From DATGFK01 sp040007395 (GTDB lineage Bacteria > Chloroflexota > Anaerolineae > Aggregatilineales > UBA2796), in NCBI GenBank assembly GCA_040007395.1, contig JBDTVG010000225.1, positions 1-51,012 on the forward strand: a DNA stretch of 51,012 bases. The letters are read 5' to 3'. Below the pieces are notes generated by a model. That model did not search any database. It saw only the letters and a program-made list of their open reading frames with translations, and had not been told where the DNA came from. Position numbers and translations under genes: made by a program. Below, piece by piece: positions 28,277 to 35,795 of this stretch (positions are counted from its first letter, which is position 1; each line of letters begins with the position of its first letter).

Positions 28277-29938
28277 TTAGACAACTTTGACGATACTTGG
28301 CAGCACCACCGGGCGACGGTTGGTTTCTTTGTAGAAGAAATCACCCAGACCTTCGCGAATCGCGTCATGGGTGGGCTTGCCCTTCTGACGCATCAGGCGT
28401 TGGATTTCGTGGCTGGCAGCGGCAAGCAATGTCTCGGAGTCACGCAGATGGACAAATCCCCGGCTGATAAGCTGTGGTCGTCCGACCAGATGCCCCATCT
28501 TGTTTACGGGCAGCACAGCAACGACAAAGCCATCGGTAGAAAGCCGTTCGCGGTCACGCAACACGGTTTCGTTCACGTCGCCAAGCAGCCGACCATCGAT
28601 ACGAATGTCCTGACCTGCAATGGTTTCTGTGGTGCGCACCTGTTTGCCGTCGAATTCCCAGACACGGTAATTTTCTAGGATAAAGCGGCGATCTTCGGGA
28701 ATGCCAACTTCGCCTGCCAGACGGCTGTGCAGGTGTAGATGGCGGATCTCACCGTGAACGGGCATGAAGTATTTGGGCTGCACGGTTTCAAGCATTGTCC
28801 GCATATCTTCCTGTGCTCCGTGTCCCGATGTGTGGATTGTTGCCATACTGCCGTAGATGACCAACGCACCCCGTGCAAACAACTGGTTGATGACACGGGC
28901 CATGCTTTCCTCTTTGCCGGGGATCACACGTCCCGATACCAACACGGTGTCGCCGGGTTGGATGGAGACGAGCTGATGATTACCGGCTGCCATCCGCGAC
29001 AGTGCCGAAGTCGGTTCGCCCTGCGTCCCTGTCGCAATGATCACCAGTTTGTTTTCTGGCAAGTTCATTGCCATGTCGAGTGGGATTAACCCAAGCCCGG
29101 ATTTTACGTAGTTTAGGCGTTGAGCCAGCGCGACGTTTTCATTGAGGCTGCGGCCTGCTAGTGCGACCTGTCGCCCGCAGGCATTTGCTGCTGCGATCAC
29201 CTGCTGAATACGGGCGATATGCGAAGCAAAAGTTGCGACGATGATACGTCCCGGTGCTGACCAGAATAGCGGCTCTAGTGCCTGTCCGACAATCTTGTCG
29301 GAAGCAGTACGACCCGGACGGTCAGCATTGGTGCTGTCCGAAAGCAGAACCAGCACACCATCTTCGGTGAGTTCGGCTAACCGCTTGAAATCGGTAGGCC
29401 GTCCGTCCACTGGCGTTGGGTCGAGTTTATAGTCGCCCGTGTGTACGATCTTGCCGAGTGGCGTTTCGATCACCAGACCGACGCAATCGGGGATCGAGTG
29501 GGTGACATGGAAAGCATTAATAGTGAAAGAGCCGAGCGTCAGCGGTTGTTTTTCGCTCAGGGGACGCAGGTCGCCCTTGATGCCCATTTCATGAAATTTA
29601 CCTTCGAGCAATCCCAATGTGAAAGGTGTACCATAGATCGGTACAGAAATTTGCTGCATTAGGAATTGCAGTCCGCCGATATGGTCGAGATGGCCGTGCG
29701 TCAGCACGATCCCCCGGATCATATTCTGGCGTTCAATAAGATAGTTGTAATCCGGGAGGATGAAGTCTACACCGGGCATATCGTTCGAGGGGAACATTAC
29801 ACCGGCATCGATGACGATCAAATTACGACCGTATTCAATTACGGTCATATTTTTACCGATCTCGCCGAGACCACCCAAAGGGATAATACGCAGATTCTTC
29901 TGTTGTCTGGAAGCCATAAGGTTGTTTGATTTACTCAC
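28277..29938 (-). CDS. rnj: Ribonuclease J
   Basis: RNase J is a zinc-dependent nuclease of the metallo-beta-lactamase/beta-CASP superfamily with 5'-3' exonuclease and endonuclease activity in mRNA decay and RNA maturation. The 553-residue protein has the metal motif HGHLDHIGG (near residues 80-88), HTGDYKLD, the beta-CASP signals SDSTNA and TGTQGEP, and motif C in HTSGHG. The C-terminal domain MPVHGEIRHL is typical. It converges on the YtxH-like gene. No operon partner is visible. Confidence 0.95.
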   Translation of the reverse strand: MSKSNNLMASRQQKNLRIIPLGGLGEIGKNMTVIEYGRNLIVIDAGVMFPSNDMPGVDFILPDYNYLIERQNMIRGIVLTHGHLDHIGGLQFLMQQISVPIYGTPFTLGLLEGKFHEMGIKGDLRPLSEKQPLTLGSFTINAFHVTHSIPDCVGLVIETPLGKIVHTGDYKLDPTPVDGRPTDFKRLAELTEDGVLVLLSDSTNADRPGRTASDKIVGQALEPLFWSAPGRIIVATFASHIARIQQVIAAANACGRQVALAGRSLNENVALAQRLNYVKSGLGLIPLDMAMNLPENKLVIIATGTQGEPTSALSRMAAGNHQLVSIQPGDTVLVSGRVIPGKEESMARVINQLFARGALVIYGSMATIHTSGHGAQEDMRTMLETVQPKYFMPVHGEIRHLHLHSRLAGEVGIPEDRRFILENYRVWEFDGKQVRTTETIAGQDIRIDGRLLGDVNETVLRDRERLSTDGFVVAVLPVNKMGHLVGRPQLISRGFVHLRDSETLLAAASHEIQRLMRQKGKPTHDAIREGLGDFFYKETNRRPVVLPSIVKVV

Positions 29939-30047
29939 TGTTTCAAAGTATACGGTTACTCTACAAGCACTTCACTACGAGGAATGACAAACGTAAACAC
30001 AACGGCAAATTGCAATTTATCCTGCGGTCGTAAGATCTAATACAAAT

Positions 30048-30170
30048 TCACGATCTGTTGTTTACGAACGTCATAACTCGCCCTTGCGTGAATGCACACA
30101 AAGGAAATTCCACCAGGCCACCTTTTATTAAGTGGAAACCGTCTCCGGGGAACGCAATGGGGTCGCTCAT
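30048..30170 (-). CDS. Possible 40-residue leaderless small protein
   Basis: The frame from ATG 30170 encodes 40 residues (MSDPIAFPGDGFHLIKGG at the start). It is too small to recognise. A good sigma-70-like promoter ends just before the ATG, which would give an almost leaderless mRNA. No ribosome site is present. The frame may be a decayed gene end instead. Confidence 0.3.
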   Translation of the reverse strand: MSDPIAFPGDGFHLIKGGLVEFPLCAFTQGRVMTFVNNRS

Positions 30171-30180
30171 ATAGAAGGAA

Positions 30181-30208
30181 AGTATAGCATAAATTGTAAA
30201 TTTTGCAA
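30181..30208 (-). promoter_or_regulatory. Sigma-70-like promoter, leftward
   Basis: On the minus strand a TTGCAA -35 box (30203-30208) and a TATACT -10 box (30181-30186) are separated by 16 bp. An extended -10 TG lies one base off. The predicted start of transcription falls within a few bases of the ATG at 30170. Confidence 0.5.
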
Positions 30209-30485
30209 TAGGGGTTACGCAGTGGAATACTATTGAGATACATGACCTGAGCGTAATTTCAGCAAACCACCTACAAACATTCAACGGATCTTAGCGATAA
30301 TTTTATAAAAGTTTAATGAGAATCGCGGCTGTGGCGAACTGATATGTTGTCCTGTGCGGCTTTGATTGAAACTCTGCCAGCTATTTGACGTAATAGATCG
30401 TAAATATATGATGAACGCACACCGAGTGAACGTTATACTATGGTGTGCCAGCAATTTCGGTTCGAATGAGCAGGAGTTTAATCCT

Positions 30486-30908
30486 ATGACAGAAAAACCC
30501 AAGCGCTCGGAAGTCCCGCCACCTCAACGCGGGATTGGCTTCTTTCGGCAGCTTTTAGAGCAGGTACGGCTTAGCTTCGCCCTAGTGACAGATAACCGCG
30601 TACCGCTGGTACTCAAAGTGATCCCATTTCTGGCGGTTGCCTATGTGATCTCCCCTATCGACTTGATCCCCGATATTTTTCCGATTTTGGGGCAGCTTGA
30701 CGATCTCGGTGTTGTGATGGTAGGTATCTCAGTCTTTACACAGCTTGCCCCTGCTGAGATAGTAGCAGGACATTTAGCACGCTTGCGGAGTGGCGCTCCC
30801 TACAAGGTCAAACGTGACGGCGATGGACCTATTATTGATGTACAGGCCGATCACAGCGACGAGCAGCAAACTGCTGATGATTTCCATTCCGGGGCCTATC
30901 GGAGTTAA
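30486..30908 (+). CDS. DUF1232 (YkvA-like) membrane protein
   Basis: ATG 30486, with AGGAG nine bases upstream, gives 140 residues. A longer in-frame extension to 30366 has no ribosome site. The centre matches DUF1232: VLKVIPFLAVAYVISPIDLIPDIFPILGQ-type sequence with the SPIDLIPD motif (residues about 55-62), followed by a second hydrophobic segment (LDDLGVVMVGISVFTQLAP). The family consists of small integral membrane proteins of unknown role. The tail is hydrophilic and acidic. It converges on the acetyltransferase gene with a 4-bp overlap at the stop codons. Confidence 0.9.
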   Translation: MTEKPKRSEVPPPQRGIGFFRQLLEQVRLSFALVTDNRVPLVLKVIPFLAVAYVISPIDLIPDIFPILGQLDDLGVVMVGISVFTQLAPAEIVAGHLARLRSGAPYKVKRDGDGPIIDVQADHSDEQQTADDFHSGAYRS

Positions 30909-31390
30909 GTCTCGTCTGGCTCGTAGCGCGTTTTGTGCATCACGATTCCATCTTCGCCGTCGTTGTAATAGCGCGGCTCGATATAGGCGCGGCTGTAGCC
31001 TGCCCGTTCGTAGAGATGAATGGCAGGCTGATTGCTGGCCCGCACAGTCAGTGCCAGCGTAGCTTGTGATAAATGCTCCTCACAAGTGGCGAGGAGAAGT
31101 TGCCCTAGGCCGCGCCGTTGATGCAGTGGATGGACTCCTAAGGTCACAATCCAGTCGGTATGCGTACTCCAATTCGGCGAACCTGCCACAAATCCCACTA
31201 ATTCACCCCGCCGATCCGTCAATTTGTAGTTAGCACCGCCGGGCCACATCAAGAGGCTGGTCAGGCTCAGATAAGTGTACGCATCGATGGGAAAAACGAT
31301 CTGTTCCAAACGGCGGATAGCATGAGCATCGCGGATCGTCGCGGCACTAACGGTATAGTCTTCCGGCTGCTGTGCCGGGAGACTAGCCAT
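30905..31390 (-). CDS. RimI-like GNAT N-acetyltransferase
   Basis: The product from ATG 31390 has 161 residues. The GNAT acetyl-CoA signature is VTLGVHPLHQRRGLGQLLL, with the pyrophosphate-binding R/Q-x-x-G-x-G/A pattern. Downstream VRASNQPAIHLYERAGY is typical of RimI-type protein N-terminal acetyltransferases. A GTGGGGGTGGC stretch precedes the ATG. The start overlaps the end of the upstream membrane/coiled-coil gene by 8 bp, so the two are translationally coupled. A longer reading would start inside that gene and is unlikely. Confidence 0.88.
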   Translation of the reverse strand: MASLPAQQPEDYTVSAATIRDAHAIRRLEQIVFPIDAYTYLSLTSLLMWPGGANYKLTDRRGELVGFVAGSPNWSTHTDWIVTLGVHPLHQRRGLGQLLLATCEEHLSQATLALTVRASNQPAIHLYERAGYSRAYIEPRYYNDGEDGIVMHKTRYEPDET

Positions 31391-32309
31391 TGCCACCCCC
31401 ACGAGCATTGCGCTGCGCCGACTGGCTATCGTCTCCGGCAGCAGCACTTTGCGCTGCATCGGAGCCGAGGTTAGCAACGGCTTTGTTGTACCCCTGATAG
31501 GAATAGACATCATCCATCGCGCTAATCGTATCCGAAAGTGAGGCAATTTCATCCTGAATCTCGGCTCGCAAGCGTTGTGAGCGCCCACCATCGATCTCCT
31601 TCGAGTCCAGCAGTTGCATTTGCGCGTAGACCGTACTGAGCTGCGCCAATGTGTTATCCAACTTGATGTCGGTACGCTTCACCGCATTGGTAATGGATTG
31701 CAAATTATTAAGCAATTGCTGGCGAATGTTGATCGCATCCTGCAATTCAGATTTTACGCCGGGGTCGGTTTCGACAGCCATGCGACGTTTGAGATTCTCA
31801 AGTTCGGTTGGCACAGCCCGCCGATCCCGATCAATGATCTGGTTGTCATCGAAGGTATCAATCGCTTTCGCGAGTTGATAGATACGCTCGATCCAGCTAT
31901 TGATTTCATCGGCAGTCTGTCCCAGACTGACCTTCCGCGCCCCTATTTGTCTGCTTACAAAATCATCAATGCTGCGTTTATATTCAAGCGCCTTTTGCAT
32001 CCGCTGCCGCGCACTGATGTTTTTGATACCACGCGGGTCGAAGCGTTCGGTCAGCATTCGACTCACTGCTTCCTGATTGGCAACCGGATCGGTTACTGTT
32101 GCTGCCATATAAATGGCTTCGGCGACTACGCCAAAAATAAGCCAGAATTCGGGATGCCACCAGGGAAACATCAAAGGAGGAAACAGAAAAAAAGCGATAA
32201 TCGAAAATCCGATTAAGATGGCGCTGGGCCATGTAAAAAAAGCATCCGTCAGCATGGCAGTCAGCGCCCGCTTTTGGATCGCTTCAGAAGGTCGTTTTTG
32301 TTGTGACAT
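31383..32309 (-). CDS. Membrane-anchored coiled-coil protein of unknown function
   Basis: The 308-residue protein has two hydrophobic segments near the N-terminus (about residues 28-47 and 52-72). A long helical, charged region (about 85-280) with predicted coiled coil follows, then an Ala/Ser/Gly-rich tail. I do not recognise the family. It lies upstream of and overlaps the acetyltransferase gene. The organisation (short membrane part plus long coiled coil) resembles scaffold proteins rather than enzymes. Confidence 0.7.
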   Translation of the reverse strand: MSQQKRPSEAIQKRALTAMLTDAFFTWPSAILIGFSIIAFFLFPPLMFPWWHPEFWLIFGVVAEAIYMAATVTDPVANQEAVSRMLTERFDPRGIKNISARQRMQKALEYKRSIDDFVSRQIGARKVSLGQTADEINSWIERIYQLAKAIDTFDDNQIIDRDRRAVPTELENLKRRMAVETDPGVKSELQDAINIRQQLLNNLQSITNAVKRTDIKLDNTLAQLSTVYAQMQLLDSKEIDGGRSQRLRAEIQDEIASLSDTISAMDDVYSYQGYNKAVANLGSDAAQSAAAGDDSQSAQRNARGGGNG

Positions 32310-32609
32310 TGTGAACCTTTACTTTCCGGTTATCTCTGGCTCGTTCCAGCAAATCTGATTTAGTGTCTAGGCCAGCAATCGAACCCAAATCTTATTAAAT
32401 CATTTCCTCATTTTACCCTAGTCCAAGCCAGAGGTTAAGGGCAAACGTATCAAGTCAAGATCGAGAATAATTTACCTTACTCCCTATTCGGTGATCATGC
32501 CAAATCAGGATTGTTGTCCAAAACTGTCACACTTTTTTGCCGTTGCCCGTCTATATTGTAGGACACAAAAAGTGTCGTCCGATTGAGTACCCCAAGGGAG
32601 AAATAACCA
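32310..32609. other. Divergent region ahead of the ECF41 unit
   Basis: This 300-bp region separates the leftward coiled-coil gene from the AhpD-like gene. Apart from the ECF41-type promoter at 32525-32551, nothing is recognised. Confidence 0.4.
32525..32551 (+). promoter_or_regulatory. ECF41-type sigma factor promoter
   Basis: TGTCACA (32525-32531) and CGTC (32548-32551) are separated by 16 bp, matching the described ECF41 promoter (TGTCACA near -35, CGTC near -10). It lies about 60 bp before the AhpD-like gene of the unit that includes the sigma factor gene, so autoregulation is likely. Confidence 0.8.
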
Positions 32610-33119
32610 ATGTCAGCACGAATTAACTTTATGCAGGTTGATCCAGAAGTGGTCAACGCGATGTCGGGTCTGTCAAAGTACTGGATGAAAAGCGAGTTCG
32701 AGACTTCGCTGATTGATCTGGTTTTACTACGCGCCTCACAGATTAATCACTGTGCCTATTGCATCGACATGCACTTCAAAGATGCACGCGCCAGCGGTGA
32801 AACCGAGCAGCGCCTCTACAGTCTAGACGCATGGCGCGAAACGCCGTTTTACAGCGACCGAGAACGTGCTGCTCTGGCTTGGACTGAAGCGGTAACCCTC
32901 CTCACCGAAGCCTATGTACCAGATGAGGTTTACGAACAGGCGAGGCAGCAGTTTACCGAAACCGAACTGCTTAGCCTGACCTTAGTAGTTATCGACATCA
33001 ACGGCTGGAATAGGCTCAATGTTAGTCTTCGCAGTGTGGCTGGATACTATAAATCTCCACGCAAGCCTGTACCTGCCCTAAATGGGGTACTCGCCACCGA
33101 TCACAGGAAGGGCGCATAA
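32610..33119 (+). CDS. AhpD-like carboxymuconolactone decarboxylase-family protein
   Basis: The 169-residue protein is of the CMD/AhpD fold. The redox motif Cys48-Ala-Tyr-Cys51 is followed by His55 (NHCAYCIDMH), as in alkylhydroperoxidase-like members that reduce peroxides. AAGGGAG lies 10 bases before the ATG. ECF41 sigma genes are typically next to a 'COE' gene (carboxymuconolactone decarboxylase, oxidoreductase or epimerase), and this gene sits just 3 bp before the SigJ gene, downstream of the ECF41-type promoter. Confidence 0.92.
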   Translation: MSARINFMQVDPEVVNAMSGLSKYWMKSEFETSLIDLVLLRASQINHCAYCIDMHFKDARASGETEQRLYSLDAWRETPFYSDRERAALAWTEAVTLLTEAYVPDEVYEQARQQFTETELLSLTLVVIDINGWNRLNVSLRSVAGYYKSPRKPVPALNGVLATDHRKGA

Positions 33120-33122
33120 TCT

Positions 33123-34031
33123 ATGTCAAGCATAGGCGAATTCGATCAGCATCGCACCGCTTTATTCGGCCTCGCCTATCGGATGCTCGGTAGCGTTATG
33201 GATGCCGAAGACATCGTTCAAGAAGCCCTACTGCGTTGGCAAAACGTATCAGAGTCTGAAATTCGTTCCCCTAGAGCCTACCTAATAACGATGGTCACTC
33301 GGATGTGTGTTGATCAACTTCGCCTTGCACGAGTTCAGCGAGAAGGCTACGTGGGCGATTGGCTGCCCGAACCACTGCTGCAATCGCCTGAGAACGACCC
33401 AGAACGGCTGCTCGAACTGCACGAGTCGATCTCAACGGCCTTTTTGGTACTGTTGGAAAGCATGTCACCGCTCGACCGAGCTGTGTTTTTGCTGCACGAG
33501 GTATTCAACTACACCTTCGTTGAAATCTCTACCATTATCGATAGAACGCCCGCAGATTGCCGCCAGATCGGTCACCGTGCCCGCAAGGGATTGATGCAGG
33601 ACCGGCCTCGTGTAAAGGTCGAAACCGAAACTGTTGAGAGGGTCGTCCAGCAGTTTTTGCGAGCCTGTGTCGGGGAAGATATGGCAGAATTGTTGGCGCT
33701 GCTGGAGCTAGATGTCACCGTAACCAACGACAGCGGCGGCAAAGTCAGTGCCGTCCGAAATATGATAGTTGGCTCGGATAATACCGCTCGGCTGTTTCTC
33801 GGCATCTTTCACCGTTGGGCACCACCCTTGACTTTTCACATTGCAACCGTCAATGGCCAAGCTGGGTTGATCGCTTGTAAAGATGAAAAACCAGTGAGCG
33901 CTACTACATTTGATGTGCGAGACAACAAGATTCACGCCATCTACCAAGTGCTCAACCCTGACAAACTAAGAAGTCTTACCTGCGGCTCCGATTTTCGCAT
34001 TGACTTAACCGATATAAGAAGCAGCGAATAA
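33123..34031 (+). CDS. sigJ: ECF41-family RNA polymerase sigma factor SigJ with C-terminal SnoaL-like domain
   Basis: The 302-residue protein has sigma region 2 (FGLAYRMLGSVMDAEDIVQEAL), region 4 (HEVFNYTFVEISTIIDRTP) and a SnoaL-like extension from about residue 170 that marks ECF41. In ECF41 the extension acts as a fused regulator in place of an anti-sigma factor and carries a DGGGK motif; here it is NDSGGK near residue 204. It follows the AhpD-like gene by 3 bp. The partner promoter at 32525 supports autoregulation. Confidence 0.94.
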   Translation: MSSIGEFDQHRTALFGLAYRMLGSVMDAEDIVQEALLRWQNVSESEIRSPRAYLITMVTRMCVDQLRLARVQREGYVGDWLPEPLLQSPENDPERLLELHESISTAFLVLLESMSPLDRAVFLLHEVFNYTFVEISTIIDRTPADCRQIGHRARKGLMQDRPRVKVETETVERVVQQFLRACVGEDMAELLALLELDVTVTNDSGGKVSAVRNMIVGSDNTARLFLGIFHRWAPPLTFHIATVNGQAGLIACKDEKPVSATTFDVRDNKIHAIYQVLNPDKLRSLTCGSDFRIDLTDIRSSE

Positions 34032-34066
34032 CTCGCCCAGATGGTTTAACTAAAGGAGCGTACCCT

Positions 34067-34414
34067 ATGCGTTATATGTTTTTTGCCTACACTAATGAAA
34101 CGTCGTGGGCTAATCTTTCTGTGCCAGAACGCGAGGTCAGCGTGCAAAAGTTCGGAGCCTTTATTAAAGAGGTAGAACAGCGGGGTGTTAAAGAGGTTAA
34201 CGCCCGATTGCAGCCGAGTACTACAGCAACGACAGTACATGGTCATGATGGTAAACTGGTAGTAGATAATGCTCCATATGCGGAAACCAAAGAGCAAATC
34301 GCCGCTGTCTATATCTTGAACTGCAAAGATATGGACGAGGCCATTGAATTTGCAAAAATGCTTCCGGCATCACAGATGGGTGTTGTCGAAATTCGCGCCA
34401 TTGCGGATTCGTAG
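34067..34414 (+). CDS. YCII/DGPF-family protein
   Basis: The 115-residue protein (MRYMFFAYTNET at the start, then a C-terminal EIRAIADS) is of the YCII-related DGPF family. It carries the short alpha/beta dimer fold, including IYILNCKDMDEAIEFAKMLP. DGPF proteins are known as neighbours of ECF42 sigma factors; here one follows a SigJ/ECF41 gene by 35 bp, with an AAAGGAG ribosome site. Biochemical role is not established for the family. Confidence 0.85.
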   Translation: MRYMFFAYTNETSWANLSVPEREVSVQKFGAFIKEVEQRGVKEVNARLQPSTTATTVHGHDGKLVVDNAPYAETKEQIAAVYILNCKDMDEAIEFAKMLPASQMGVVEIRAIADS

Positions 34415-34415
34415 C

Positions 34416-34439
34416 CCAACACTTTCGCCAACACTTTCG
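34416..34439. repeat. Tandem 12-bp repeat
   Basis: CCAACACTTTCG occurs twice in direct tandem just after the YCII-family stop codon. Its role is unknown. Confidence 0.7.
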
Positions 34440-34558
34440 CGAAGCGGTTAGCCGATGAGGATTCGCCGCCTTTTGAAACCCCACCCCATCGACACTACTT
34501 ATCGCCTTTATTGCAATTAAACTCTATCGTCGTGGTTTGTTCTTACCCAACAAAAGAA

Positions 34559-34591
34559 AAGGCGGCTGTACCGCATGGGTACAGCCGCCTT
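34559..34591 (-). terminator. Terminator of pspA
   Basis: AAGGCGGCTGTACC (34559-34572) and GGTACAGCCGCCTT (34578-34591) form a 14-bp stem with a 5-nt loop. On the minus strand a TTTTCTTTTG run follows, so it ends pspA transcription. Confidence 0.93.
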
Positions 34592-34616
34592 ACGGTCTGG
34601 GTAAAAGGCGAAAATC

Positions 34617-35360
34617 TCAGGAACTAGTCGCTCCGCTGCTGCTAGTCGTCCCACTGCTGGTACCGCCATCTCCACCGCTGCCACTGAGTCCAAGCCGTTT
34701 GCGGCGCTCTTCAAGCTGGCTATCGACCTCACCTTTTTCGAGAACATCGTCCATCTGGTCTTGTAGGCGGGTGCTGGACATTTCAAGCTGCGCGTCTTCG
34801 CGATCCAACCGGGCGCGAATAGCATCACCCATCTTACGCACATCGTCATCGCCCACGCCTGCCAAATCGTTGAGGCTGCGGATCGTCTTGGTGGTGGCAG
34901 ACTTGGCCTCGGCAAGCTCCATCAACGCTTTGAGATGTTCGCGTTCCTGTTTGGTTGTGGTGAGTCTGGATTCCAATTTGAGCTTGGCATCCAACATCTT
35001 CTGGTATTCGTTCTGCTGCTGCTGCCACTGTTCATAGTATTCTTGGGCAAGCTGCTGCTTTTGGTTCAGGTCAGTCTGCGCCGCTGCCGCAAGATCGGAC
35101 TTGCCGCTGGTCAAGAGTGTATCGATGTTGCGATCAATTTTCTCGGCGGTGGAGGAAATCTCATCGTATTTGCGTTTGAGGGTTTTGACACTGCCACCCA
35201 CCGTAACGGTAGCATCTTCTAGATCGTCGAGGTTGCGTTCAGCTTGGCGAACGTATTCATCCATAACCTTGACAGAATTAGCCTGCAAGGCCGAATCCAC
35301 CATTGAATGCAAATTGGCAGAAATAAGTGTATTGATTTTATCCAGAATCGACTGTGCCAT
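34617..35360 (-). CDS. pspA: PspA/IM30 (ESCRT-III-like) membrane-stress protein
   Basis: From ATG 35360 (AGGGAA upstream) the product has 247 residues. It shows the family pattern: an N-terminal amphipathic helix (MAQSILDKINTLISANL), then long helices with the hairpin typical of PspA/Vipp1 (VDSALQANSVKVMDEYVRQAERNLDDL and a Gln-rich coiled coil). The tail is Gly/Ser/Thr-rich. PspA forms ESCRT-III-like polymers on the inner membrane and protects it. An upstream extension to 35435 is in frame but has no ribosome site. The terminator at 34559 follows. Confidence 0.92.
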   Translation of the reverse strand: MAQSILDKINTLISANLHSMVDSALQANSVKVMDEYVRQAERNLDDLEDATVTVGGSVKTLKRKYDEISSTAEKIDRNIDTLLTSGKSDLAAAAQTDLNQKQQLAQEYYEQWQQQQNEYQKMLDAKLKLESRLTTTKQEREHLKALMELAEAKSATTKTIRSLNDLAGVGDDDVRKMGDAIRARLDREDAQLEMSSTRLQDQMDDVLEKGEVDSQLEERRKRLGLSGSGGDGGTSSGTTSSSGATSS

Positions 35361-35795
35361 TAGGTAGGTTCCCTTCAGATAGGTATCATTTTGATAGATT
35401 CTACAGGTAAAGGCTCGAAGCAGTATATCCTGCAAAGTTTATACGTATGTTATCACAATGTGGTGCTATGAAAAAATGGGACAAAAGGCTGAATCCTTGC
35501 AACGTTCGGGAGAATCATGTATTGATCAACCCCAATCCTTGATCCACAATTTGCTGAGAAACTTGGGTGTCAAGAAGTTAGAAGTTAATTTGAAAAAATA
35601 AACTTAACCAAAACATAGACATATTAACAATTGCACAATTATTATTTATCAGAGTATGATTAGCGCCAATCTGGGTTTTGCTCGGAATAGTTGTCACTCT
35701 CGCATTTTTGCAGAGGATTCCCTAGGAATTAGACTATCCAATATCGTTGTTTTCTTTTACATTAGAGACACAAATTTCTTTGAAAGCGGTGAGCT
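35361..35795. other. Divergent AT-rich intergenic region
   Basis: This 435-bp region separates pspA from the SdrD-B-like gene and should contain their promoters. It is AT-rich, especially near 35575-35655. No RNA gene, repeat or coding frame was found. Confidence 0.35.

Larger units (their letters stand above)
29939..30485. other. Long intergenic region
   Basis: About 550 bp separate RNase J from the DUF1232 gene. The only item worth marking is the short leftward frame at 30048-30170 with a good promoter just upstream. The stretch 30171-30485 should carry promoters for the DUF1232 gene; nothing else is recognised. Confidence 0.4.

Noticed and set aside
30460..30480. tRNA-like TTCGAA segment
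   Set aside because: No cloverleaf arms or acceptor stem pair with it; it lies in the DUF1232 gene's upstream region.
31614..32216. 200-codon rightward frame opposite the coiled-coil gene
   Set aside because: The leftward gene is supported by membrane segments and its overlap with the acetyltransferase gene; the antisense frame has no recognisable features.
34537..35037. 166-codon rightward frame opposite pspA
   Set aside because: It is a Ser/Leu-rich shadow of the helical PspA sequence and crosses the terminator hairpin.
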